Part shown: piece after piece, positions 10,058-18,783 of the stretch
Numbering within the stretch: position 1 is the stretch's first letter
Layout of the letters: each line of letters starts with the position of its first letter
Source: Grammothele lineata
Taxonomy: Eukaryota > Basidiomycota > Agaricomycetes > Polyporales > Polyporaceae
Length of the DNA: 20,899 nucleotides
Reading direction: 5' to 3'
NCBI GenBank assembly: GCA_002150815.3
Contig: NDFF03000369.1
Coordinates: 1-20,899, forward strand
Notes under the pieces: model-generated
Database searches by the model: none
Seen by the model: the letters and a program-made list of their open reading frames with translations, nothing else
Told to the model about the DNA's origin: nothing
Position numbers and translations under genes: made by a program

Positions 10058-11436
10058 CTAATATCTCTTGTCCTCGACTCGGCGCAAATAGCTCATTGCC
10101 GTGACGATTTCTGCGGCAAAGGGAGATAAACGGGCATATCCGATCGCAGAGCTACGTTCCCCAAATGAGCCCAAGTTAAAGAATGTATCATAGGAACACC
10201 GGGCACGTACCGAATTGTCAGCTCCATATGTCCAATGGTGTCTGGCATCTCTCCTGGATCGACATTTGGATCATTGTGGTAAGACCAGAATCCCCAGGGA
10301 CCGAATATCTGGCTGGTTGGAGGCCGAGGATACTCGTGGAAATATAGTATCGACGGAGCGACTTCTGTATGGCAGATATTAACTCATATCGGCTGGTTGT
10401 AGAGAGCGAGCCAGAACGATAGACACACCTCCTCCTACAGAGCTCATGGGCGTATTTCTTCTCTCGTGTTCCAAGTTGTATCTGATGTCTGCCCACATAT
10501 CGTGGCTAGAGACTGGCACGTATCGACCGTCAACTTCATCATAAGCTAAGATGTTTGCGCTGGTAGACGTACCTAAGACTAGGTCATGCACGCTAATACC
10601 GTGCTGCACTGAAACACTCTCCGCGTGATCCCAGAAGAATGTGGATACGCTGGAAGCGGAGCCGCGATTGAGCATCTTATATTCTAGTTGCAGATGCATA
10701 TTACAACTGGGAGAGTCGGGATCTCCCTCATCTAGAGCGAAGGCGTGGCTATGAGAGGATTAGCCAATGATAATGCACCTTGACATGGCGATGCAGCGCA
10801 AAGAACAGACCGAATAGGGATGAATATGCACACACCTAATGCGTTCATCATTATCACGATTCGTGCCTTGAGTCCAAATGCCTGTAGCGTTCCTCGTCCA
10901 CCACCAATTGACAATGTCGCACGGTGTCTGAATGAGTTGCTCGATGTGTCCTAGATAGACGAATTCCCGAGCGCCGTCTACGCCGGGCTTAAAGCGGCCG
11001 TAACTCCCTATGCGAGGACCGTAGGTGGCTGGATCATGCGTGCAGGTCCAAATACTACCCATGCGTGAGGAAATGAAACGATCTAGCTCAAACTGGACGG
11101 AAATGAAAGGCATCATAGACGGGGTTGGCATGGTGGACGTATCGTGAGCTTCACGAATACCGTGGATTGCGGCGAGCAAGTTCATCGCTGGGGAAGAGTC
11201 CCTAGCGCTGAAATAACCGCTGGAGTTATCTGTGAGTGATACGGACGGGAACATGAGATATATGTGGGATAATCGAAAGAAAGCACGCATGCCTAAATCT
11301 TGCATCTTGAAGCCGTGAGTCTTGCATAAATCGAATCAGCGATAGATCTAGATGAGAACCGTCTCCATGAAAGATACGTACCTGGCAATACAACCTTGTA
11401 AGACATCGCCCAAGGCAGTCGCTGTTGGCCCCACAT
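10058..11436 (-). CDS. multi-exon gene of unknown family
   Basis: I do not recognise the family, but the exon structure is convincing. Minus-strand exons are 10836-11298, 10429-10748, 10211-10364 and 10058-10151, with introns of 87, 64 and 59 nt (donors GTGTGT, GTGTGT and GTACGT) that all keep phase and end at TAG 10058-10060. A first exon 11382-11436, starting MWGQQRLPW, joins in phase through an 83-nt GTACGT intron and gives 361 residues. Alternatively the protein starts at ATG 11303-11305 (345 residues), or an open frame upstream of 11381 adds other residues. The protein is soluble-looking and rich in aromatic residues. Notable segments are GSYGRFKPGVDGAREFVYLG, NWWWTRNATGIW, FFWDHAESVSVQHG, and FGPWGFWSYHNDPNVDPGEM near the C-terminus. 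I see no membrane segment or known catalytic motif. It may be lineage-restricted. Confidence 0.65.
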
Positions 11437-12432
11437 AACTCTGCTATGTCGAGTTTCAGCTTCCCCTTTTCACTAAGAGAAGCTGACGGGATGCAGATGG
11501 TGTGTTCGTGCGCTATTCCACGGTGGGGCTGTTGTTCGGTGTTCAGTACCGTTCAGTGGATTTTGTGCACAAGGGAATGTGACAAAGGCGTACATTTTGC
11601 ACTGGGATGTCCGTTTGTCTTGCGTACTGAAGGGCACCCTAGGTACAGATTGACATTGCGTTAGAAACACGATCGGGAATTAGGACATGGATACAGACCT
11701 CGAAGTCCACAGTCTAAGCATATGTGAGAAATGTTCCTGAGAGATAGAATATAAAGCTGAAGCTCACGTGCTGAAGCCATACTTTGAGGAGGTCGAGAGG
11801 ACGCGTCCCTACCATGTCCTTAGCCAGGGATTGAACGCCTATTTGAAACAATTGAGTCTCAAACGCATCTTTCTGAATCTCAGAATAACGTTTTTAGATA
11901 GTAGGCTTACCGGTTTCGAGCACGTAGAACGGATGTTCAACCCTAACATGAGACATTCCGAGGGTTTGTGCTATAATAGGATTCATGCCGTTCCTATCAT
12001 CGCAAGTATCAATTTCGTGAATATCCGTGTTGATACGTAGTAGAACGTGTCGTACTTATTTGGGTTATAGAGGACTAGGGACCGTATGCCACCCTGTTAT
12101 GACACTTAATAAACTCGATCAGATCGACGAAGAAACACTCAGAATACGCACCGCTTTGTCCGTCGCTTTGTCCTGTAACTCTCGCACGCGGACGACCCTT
12201 CCGTCCAGACGGGCTTCGTATTCTTGAATACGATACTTTCCCAGAATGCGATATGATCCAAGACTGGAGACATCTTGGAGGTTTGCCCAACGAAGGAGTG
12301 GTATCTAAGTTCATTCGAGAAATTAAAGCTTGGTTCTCGCGCGGACGTGGACATAGACGCACGAACCTGCAGTTCATCATCGTACAAAGCTTGCTGCCCC
12401 GCCTTTCTGGAGAGGGCGATCAAGCACGCTGT
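11437..12432. other. interval between two minus-strand genes
   Basis: No independent gene is supported here. The upper part (12139-12432) is an open minus-strand frame directly continuing the frame of the MLKL-like gene after its stop codon. The rest shows short overlapping open frames only. It should include the promoter and perhaps first exons of the unknown gene that ends at 10058. Confidence 0.4.
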
Positions 12433-13055
12433 CTACATCAGCACAATTAGCTCTTGGACAGACGTGGTAACAAACTCTGCACGAACATTGAAGTTCTCCT
12501 GCGCACTGTCCAGGTTGGCCATACACTTGCTCAGAGTGGCGGCCATTGATGCGTGGTGCAAGAACCGATCCAGGTACGATCGTTTGAGCTCTTGCGTCAC
12601 ATCATGCTGGATTTGACGAATGAGCCTAGAGTGAGATCATGAGTGAATATAATAAAAACGTTGGAGGGAAGTAGTCGTACTTGTAGAGGTCGTTGAGGCT
12701 CTGATTGAGCTCTTTGCTCACGGCGTACGAGTCTGGCTCGATGCGCTTCTCTATGAGCCGTACGAGATCTGCGGCACGCCTGGCAAGCTCCACAAACCCC
12801 TCCTTCGTGCCCCTCATACTCTAGACGGTCGTCAGATTCTAATATAAGCTCAATAGTGCCATGATCAGGGCTCACTTCGATAGCTTTGACCATGCCGATG
12901 ACGGCGGAAACAATGATACCAAGACACGGAATGCATGATATCACATCCGATGCCGTTTCCAAGAGCTCCAGTCCAGAAATTACTCCGGCAAGGACGTCAT
13001 CCGATGATGATTGGGGTAGAATATGACGACGATTAGTGAAACGTGTCCTGGACAT
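12433..13055 (-). CDS. solo MLKL-NTD-like helical-bundle protein, 3 exons
   Basis: This encodes a 170-residue protein resembling the MLKL N-terminal-type helical domain found in many Agaricomycete proteins, where it often precedes NTPase, kinase or repeat domains. Minus-strand exons are 12876-13055, 12681-12820 and 12433-12625; the two 55-nt introns begin GTGAGC and GTACGA and keep phase. After a polar N-terminus comes the hydrophobic helix (LLETASDVISCIPCLGIIVS and onward, about residues 31-60). Next are EGFVELARRAADLVRLIEKR, then SLNDLYKLIRQIQ, and finally ATLSKCMANLDSAQENFNV, the usual end of the domain. In MLKL-type and HeLo-type proteins this domain acts in membrane association or regulated cell death; here that is inference only. 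The gene stops shortly after the domain, so it is either a solo domain or a truncated larger protein. Confidence 0.75.
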
Positions 13056-13117
13056 GGCTCGTGAGCTTGAGGAGCGTCGGAGGAGGGAAGACTACACATA
13101 GAAGCGTAGAAGCAAAG

Positions 13118-13197
13118 TATTTATACCATTCATATAGCTCGTACGCCCTAGAAGGAAAGTTTCACAGGATGGCAAGGCCCGGGGGCGGTGCTATTGG
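13118..13197 (-). promoter_or_regulatory. CCAAT, GC-box and TATA promoter of the MLKL-like gene
   Basis: On the minus strand TATAAATA lies at 13118-13125, about 65 bases before the ATG at 13055. A CCAAT box lies at 13193-13197, and a GC-box-like element (plus strand GGGGGCGG, about 13181-13188) sits between them. The set and its spacing suit a fungal polymerase II promoter. It supports the chosen start codon. Confidence 0.55.
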
Positions 13198-15962
13198 GAG
13201 ATTGAGGAAACCTTGATAGCTCGAATACGAGCATTGAATGTCTTCTGTATTTGAAATTTCAATAAGCGGCACACTCCGTGTTGTCGCATTGTAATCCCAC
13301 GTACATCCAGAGCGACTGAGAGCGTACAAGAAACGTTGTCGCTACGCTTTGGCGGTTTCAGTTTAAAGTGGGTTCAGAACGGCTGGCTTCGCACCAGAGA
13401 TACTAAGGAGCTGTAAGCATGAAGGCGGAGCGTTGCGTAGCAAGTGCGCTGAGAAAAAGAGGCATGTGGCAAACAGAGACAAGCGAAAACCCCTCCGTAA
13501 GATTCAATCATATGTGGTCTATCTCCTATCCCACATATTCCCCCATTCTCTCCTCCCGACCTTCTTCATCCGAATTCATCGGACCGGTGAGAGGTCGCAT
13601 CAGCCAACTAAGTGCTGTCAAATACATCAAACCACAATCGTACACGCAATGAATGGGTCATCCATTCTGTGAGGCACAGGCGGTTTGATCATGTGGATGG
13701 CGTATGCTGTGAAAATCGCGGGTTTACGAAAACGAGCCCGGGAGTATTAGAGAGGAGCATGTTAACGCCCGTTAGCCCACATCTCCGCCCCCGCCTAAGT
13801 GCAACGCTTTCGAACACTGTAAGCACAACCACACGTACGCGTTACCTCATTCTAGCCCTACTCCAGCCTCAGCTTGCCCACGGAGGCCGCGTAGGGCATA
13901 CGTAGGGCAAAGAGAAAGATATTCACTCCTTGCACATCGGCGCATCAAGGACCTCAGCAGTCTACGATACACATTGTCTTCCACGCCACGCGTGTTCTTT
14001 CTGCATAGCTTCAAGGGCTTGGAGCTAGTCCCATTGTCGCACCAATGGCGACGTTAGCACAAGAGAGGTCTGAGTTGACGCGTGCGGTGCATTATCTGCG
14101 TGTGAGTCGTGGTGGCGGTAATATGAACCAGAGGACATGGCGCGGGATAAGCATGTGGCAACGCTGCGGTACCGAAGTCTTGAATGAACCGTATACAATG
14201 AGAGGCGATATACGTGTGTCGGCGTGAAGCTCCGGGAACATCTTAGGAGCACACTGCGGAAGGCTCTGCATAAGGACGATGGCAGAATGGGAACATGATG
14301 CAATGGCAACTTACTGTCGCAAGGCACCCCCTATATCGTCTCACGATTAGGCCGATAGAGGAGAAGGGGCGGCGGGCAGAGCGGCTGGTACTCGCACATT
14401 ACAAAGTGAATGAGGTTGACGTAGTGAGGGAGCATGTGGGAGAGGTGGTTGTTCTTTCAGCACGCCAGGACTCGTTCGAGGCATTCAATCACACGCGCAG
14501 AATCTCTATAAGCCATGAGGCAATAGGGTTGTATGTGCTCTCGAGGCTGAGGAACACGCGATGGAGCGTGAGTGCAACTAGAACTGTATTCATCTTTATA
14601 GAGCCACACGCCGCCAAGCCCGTTTGCTACGAAATCCTTTGAAGGCGTGCTGAACGATTGTTGTGGGCGATCGTGACTGCGATCATCTCGCAGAATGGCG
14701 CCACGAAGACGTCTTGCCCTATAGTGAACTCCTACGCCCTGCTCGCCCTGGTCTGCAGGCCTTCAGGACACGCACACATGGGCAAAAAGTCCGGTGGAGG
14801 GTGTCGTGCGCCACTGAGCGCGCATAGGCGAAAAGCGTTAGCGAGTACGAGTCTCTGGGCGTGCTCCTCAAAGAGACAGAGCCCATGCGGGCGCCGATCA
14901 CGGGGCGGGAAAGAGAGAGGAAATACGTTCCCGATGAAGCTCGCGTTCGCGTTCGGTATGTCAGTCGCGCCGCCACACCAGCATAGTGCGCGGCGGGTAA
15001 CCGAGAAGACAAGGCGCTAAGTGAGGAGAATTGGGTCCGAAAAGCGAGCGAGACTGGAAGGTAGCGGCGAGCGATAAGGATGGGCTCCTCACATTGCCAT
15101 ATGGAGTAGACGTACCACGGTCGGCTGGCTAAGGAGCGCGTAGGCCATGCGCATAAGGGAAAAGGTAGGATGACTCGTCATGGAAGGGAGGTGTGAAAAA
15201 ACCCACGGAAGCCTGGTCGGGTAGGAGAAGGCAGAAGAGCATCAATGATACGGAATGGGTGTGAACGAGGCTGGCTCCCATCGGACGGTTCTGGCATGCC
15301 GAGCAACAAACTACATCCGTACGGGTGTGCTCTAAGCTTGAGGAAGTGAGCTGCACAGGATCCAGTCGGCGCACGGGGTGGATCGTCGATGATGCCATAC
15401 TTTAACGGTGGTCCGGGGCGCAGGTGCATGCTTCGAAACGTGAACGCGATGGGGCCGATGATGCACGAGTAGTGTCAGGTATTCAGAGGCGTTTCGAGCG
15501 ATTCTCCACGTAAGCTTTGGCGAGTTTCGCGATCACGAAGCCGCGAATATGGTTCGGAAGCGTAATGAAGAGGAAACATAGCAGGTGACGCACGGAAATC
15601 GTAGCGTTCTGAGTGCAAGACGCATTGAGAATTGAGATAGGCAGAGTGGAGGAGGACTCAAGGAGGGTATCGGAAGCACGAGGAGAAGACAAGGTGGCGG
15701 GCCACGAGCATCGCCGGCCGAAGCCGGCTCGTTCCGACACCGGCCGGCCAGGGCCGGCCCGGAGACAAGCGCTTGAAGCTTTAAATGTCAGTGAACGTCG
15801 CAGCTAGCGCCAGTGCTGCCGCTGCCACTGCACACCTGGGTCTCGTACTCACTGTATGTACTACATACTGTGATGCTTTGACTTGGATTTACAACACGAT
15901 CATACACCAACGCGTACCTATAGCTGTCCGTTGCGACATCTGCCAGTGCGCTACAACGTGCC
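13198..15962. other. gene-poor stretch of almost 3 kb
   Basis: I find no gene I can support. Open frames of up to 120 codons occur on both strands without linked splice sites or known motifs. A minus-strand frame at 15483-15740 ends in LAKAYVENRSKRL and has a moderately protein-like hydrophobic centre, so it might be a relic of a coding exon, but I cannot name it. Two GC-rich hairpins occur near 15712-15763. The stretch may be decayed accessory DNA, in keeping with the neighbouring LTR insertion. Confidence 0.4.
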
Positions 15963-15967
15963 CACAA
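15963..15967. repeat. target-site duplication, left copy
   Basis: The bases CACAA directly precede the solo LTR and are repeated exactly at 16221-16225 directly after it. Five-base duplications are typical of LTR retroelement integration. Confidence 0.75.
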
Positions 15968-16220
15968 TGTAATGGTCGACGGACCGTAGGTCACGTGAGA
16001 GCCTGCCCGAGAATCCGAGAGAGAACGCGATAGATTCAAAGACGAGGAGTGACGAAGAGGACAGGCTGTCCGCCGACGGGTACTGGCGTAAGGCACGTAG
16101 GTAAACGACGGGTAGGAGTTGGTTGCTCGAAGAGAGCCGAAGGCGTATCGAAAGGCGTAAGTAAATGAGATCGTGACAGGTAAGTAACAGTAAGTAACGC
16201 TGGAACGGGGCGCCGTTACA
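15968..16220. mobile_element. solo LTR of a retroelement, 253 bp
   Basis: The element begins TGTAATGG and ends CCGTTACA on the plus strand, giving TG...CA termini with an 8-bp terminal inverted repeat that has one mismatch. It is bordered by identical CACAA duplications. There is no internal coding sequence and no second LTR nearby, so it is the product of recombination between the two LTRs of an ancient insertion. It differs from the longer LTR at the right of the window after the shared TGTAACGG start (minus-strand reading), so it belongs to another family. Its orientation cannot be fixed without a full element. Confidence 0.75.
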
Positions 16221-16225
16221 CACAA
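16221..16225. repeat. target-site duplication, right copy
   Basis: This is an exact second copy of CACAA adjoining the right end of the solo LTR, matching 15963-15967. The identity suggests a fairly recent insertion or little decay since. Confidence 0.75.
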
Positions 16226-16644
16226 TATAAGTACACTACTGCTCCAGTCACAAGCGTGGACAAGTCATTGTACCCGCCGGCGCGGTAAGCTCATCGGGAT
16301 GGACAAGGGATCGCGCAGGCTCTTGCGCACGACAGCATCGATTAAAAGCAGTACAGGGAGCGTAGACGGGGGCTCCTACAGCGCACCGCGAGTTCGACGC
16401 CCGGAGCCGCCTAAACGGCGTTAACAGTACTTCGAGGCTGCAAACAAGGAAACTAGGATACGACATCTCACTTATGATCTTGAGGACCTCCCCTGTTCAG
16501 TGGAAGCCGCGCAGGGGATAAATGTGGATGTAGATATCATCGAAAACGTAGCAGTATAGCCACTCTTGAACGGGACCCACATAGTTCGCGGCAGTCAAAG
16601 TACCAGGCCGAGAAGTACGCTACTATACCCTAACATCTTGCGCA
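16226..16644. other. interval between the solo LTR and the next gene
   Basis: No gene is visible. The stretch contains the 3' flank of the minus-strand unknown gene that stops at 16645. A GTTCGACGC sequence near 16390 resembles a polymerase III B box, but no tRNA can be folded around it. Confidence 0.35.
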
Positions 16645-18109
16645 TCATGCAAGCTGAACCCAGGACAGTACGTCTAACGCTATGACCAAGGCGGAAATAC
16701 TCCGCCGCCCTACCGCATCCTCTTCGCTTTCAAGACCCAAGTTCTTCCGTGCGTCGGACAGCAAGCGATCCAATTTCTGCGCGGACTGCATCAGCGGACG
16801 AATACATCCCGTTACGTGTGCCGAGCCACTTGTCGCGAGAGCCTTGTGAATCTCGCACGAGCGATCGAAGAGATGGCTGTGGATTAGAAAAAGGTCGAAA
16901 TTCCTCCGTGGTGAATAGGACGAAAACACTCACGAAACTCGGTTGAGAACCTGTTGGATCGTTTCGAGCTCCTCGTGAGCGACTGTACGTAACCTCTTCT
17001 TCGTCGTCTTTTTCAACCCTAAGAGGCGCTTCCACGCATTCTCGGCTGCAATGTAGAGGGCCGGTCCAAAAGCGAGGTACAGAAAGCGGTACCTCTTGTT
17101 CGGCCAACCCTCCGCCATGATCTGAGAATGCTGTAAGAAGTCCCTGAATACCCGTCGTTGCATCTCCCCTTCAGCATCTTTCACTCCTCGCTTCCTTCCA
17201 GCGTAACGTCTGAATGCTGCGGAAATCTTGGCACCTTTGAGGAGCTCATCCGAGGAGAATGTGGACGAAACTTCCGGCTGGTCGGCGTCGATGGTCTTTA
17301 AGACGCTCTGGACATCTACTCCGCGGTCCTCGTCTGTGTGGTCAATTTCGTGGTCAATCGAATCCTCCATTGAGTCGCCCGTCCATCGCCTGAGCTCTTC
17401 AGGGTCAAATGCGTCGTCCCGGAAGGATAGATATTGAGATGCGTTGAGCAGATCTGGGATCTCCTCATTCCTGGAGAACTCGACGCGCCTCACATGGCGC
17501 GGGGATGATCCGTTGCCCTGACTGGAACGATAATGAAGCTGGATCATCTCGTCGATGGAGGATCTGGTTGCTGATTGTCTGACTGCGCGGGCGAGTGAAG
17601 ACCAGTCGGGAGCCTTCACGTATCTGTGAATGTTCGATGTCAGCCTCTCGTGCGCAGTTCGCTAGACGCGACATTACTCTTTCACCAGTCCGCTCGTGAT
17701 CTCTCTCCCCGGCTTGTCTACTGCACAGATCATCCGCTGAATGTCTTCCCGCACTTTCCACGAACGACGGTTGTATCCCCCTTATCATAGAGCCGAGCGT
17801 CAGCCCGACTTACGAGCATGAAGTGAGGGTAATATCACTCACATAGACAGAGGTTCCTGCAGCTAAAAATGAACGTTCCTGAGCCTCGGCCACGAACTAT
17901 GACACGAACGACTCTGACGTACATTCGAGAGAAGTAGATATTCCTCGTTAAATTGAGGCCATTTTCCCCCAGGTTCCCTCGACCTGGCCCGGTCAAGAGG
18001 TGATCTAACAGGCACGTAAAGTTACGCCGACGAACCTTGAACGCGGAGAGTCCGACGTACCAGCGTTGACTCCACTGTATATCTGCTCCAGAAGCTCCCC
18101 GAAGTGCAT
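16645..18109 (-). CDS. multi-exon gene of unknown family next to a retrotransposon
   Basis: I cannot name the family. Minus-strand exons are 18061-18109, 17923-18004, 17843-17856, 17722-17780, 16934-17661 and 16645-16876, giving 387 residues; every junction keeps phase. Exon 3 is only 14 nt. The large exon encodes an acidic stretch (DSMEDSIDHEIDHTDEDRG), then RFRDF-like basic-aromatic sequence, a hydrophobic helix (YRFLYLAFGPALYIAAENAW) followed by basic KKTTKKRLR, then helical, charged sequence to the end (SALVIALDVLSWVQLA). The ATG at 18107-18109 is the first in frame, yet the frame is open and protein-like upstream to about 18213 (SWIIRLVQDLDTISGQDTQIG). The true N-terminus may therefore lie further up, where an LTR now sits. 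The junction at 17662 is ambiguous: a 60-nt or a 24-nt GT-AG segment removes two in-frame stops. Confidence 0.6.
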
Positions 18110-18284
18110 CTCGTACAGTGTTCCAATCTGCGTATCTTGGCCGGAGATCGTGTCGAGGTCTTGCACGAGGCGTATGATCCAACTTTTGGGCAGTGTGATG
18201 TCGTGGAGATGTCACGGCAGGTGCCGCCACAAGGACAAACAAACAGAAAGCGCTGGGCTTACTTGTGGGGCAAACAAACAGAGG
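18110..18284. other. junction between the unknown gene and the LTR
   Basis: The lower part (18110-18213) is open in the frame of the minus-strand unknown gene and looks coding. Above it lies a stop codon, then repeats of the ACAAACAGA type. A 7-bp inverted repeat, CCACAAG and CTTGTGG, lies at 18227-18233 and 18262-18268. The exact retrotransposon border falls in this repeat-rich patch. Confidence 0.4.
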
Positions 18285-18447
18285 TGTCACGATGGTGGAC
18301 AAACAGAGGTGTGACGAGGGGCAGTGCCGTTAGGCTGCAAGCAAGGCAGGAGTCTAGCAAAGAGGATAGATTGGAGGAGGACTCCGAGGTACAGAGGAGG
18401 GGATAACAGAAGAACAAGTCTGCCCTCTCAGGGTCAGACAGGGGGTC

Positions 18448-18455
18448 CTTATATA
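18448..18455 (-). promoter_or_regulatory. TATA box in the LTR (U3/R boundary)
   Basis: On the minus strand TATATAAG occurs about 333-340 bases into the LTR. This is a typical position for the polymerase II promoter at the end of U3, leaving roughly 135 bases for R and U5. Confidence 0.5.
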
Positions 18456-18700
18456 CATGTGGAGGGTCTACAATACACTACCTATGATTGGATGCTAAAG
18501 ATAGGGGGAATATCAAATGGTTACCAAGGGAGCGAGTCTGGATTGCATCCGGGTGATCCAGAGCTCGGGACACGTGAAATGGGAATGGCCGGAAGGATCC
18601 GGAGGGGTGACATCATCCATGAAGTAAGACGTATGTAATAGGGCCCAGAAGGGTCCTGCCATGTGGTCTGTAGGGTTCCCTGAAGGGTTAGGGGTTCTCC

Positions 18701-18729
18701 CGCCCCGGGTTCGATCCCTGCAAGGGGCG
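18701..18729. repeat. GC hairpin with tRNA T-arm-like loop in the LTR
   Basis: CGCCCC (18701-18706) and GGGGCG (18724-18729) pair perfectly around a 17-base loop containing GGTTCGATCCC (18708-18718), which fits the polymerase III B-box / tRNA T-loop consensus on either strand. No complete tRNA cloverleaf can be drawn around it, so I do not call a tRNA. Confidence 0.5.
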
Positions 18730-18783
18730 AAACAAATAGGGGCGCCTTTCCTGGGCGTTAAGACCACGTGAGATCGAAAACCG

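Noticed and set aside
14295..15020. Two plus-strand open frames of 115 and 120 codons
   Set aside because: No domain, no splice connection, and comparable frames on the minus strand; not enough to call a gene.
15129..15429. Overlapping minus-strand open frames with hydrophobic stretches
   Set aside because: Two frames are open at once and neither matches a family; perhaps a relic, but not supportable.
16384..16400. B-box-like GTTCGACGC as a sign of a tRNA gene
   Set aside because: No A box at the right distance and no cloverleaf stems could be drawn.
18274..18317. 25-base-period repeat as a CRISPR-like or regulatory array
   Set aside because: Only two good copies at the end of an LTR in a eukaryotic genome; best explained as LTR-end duplication.
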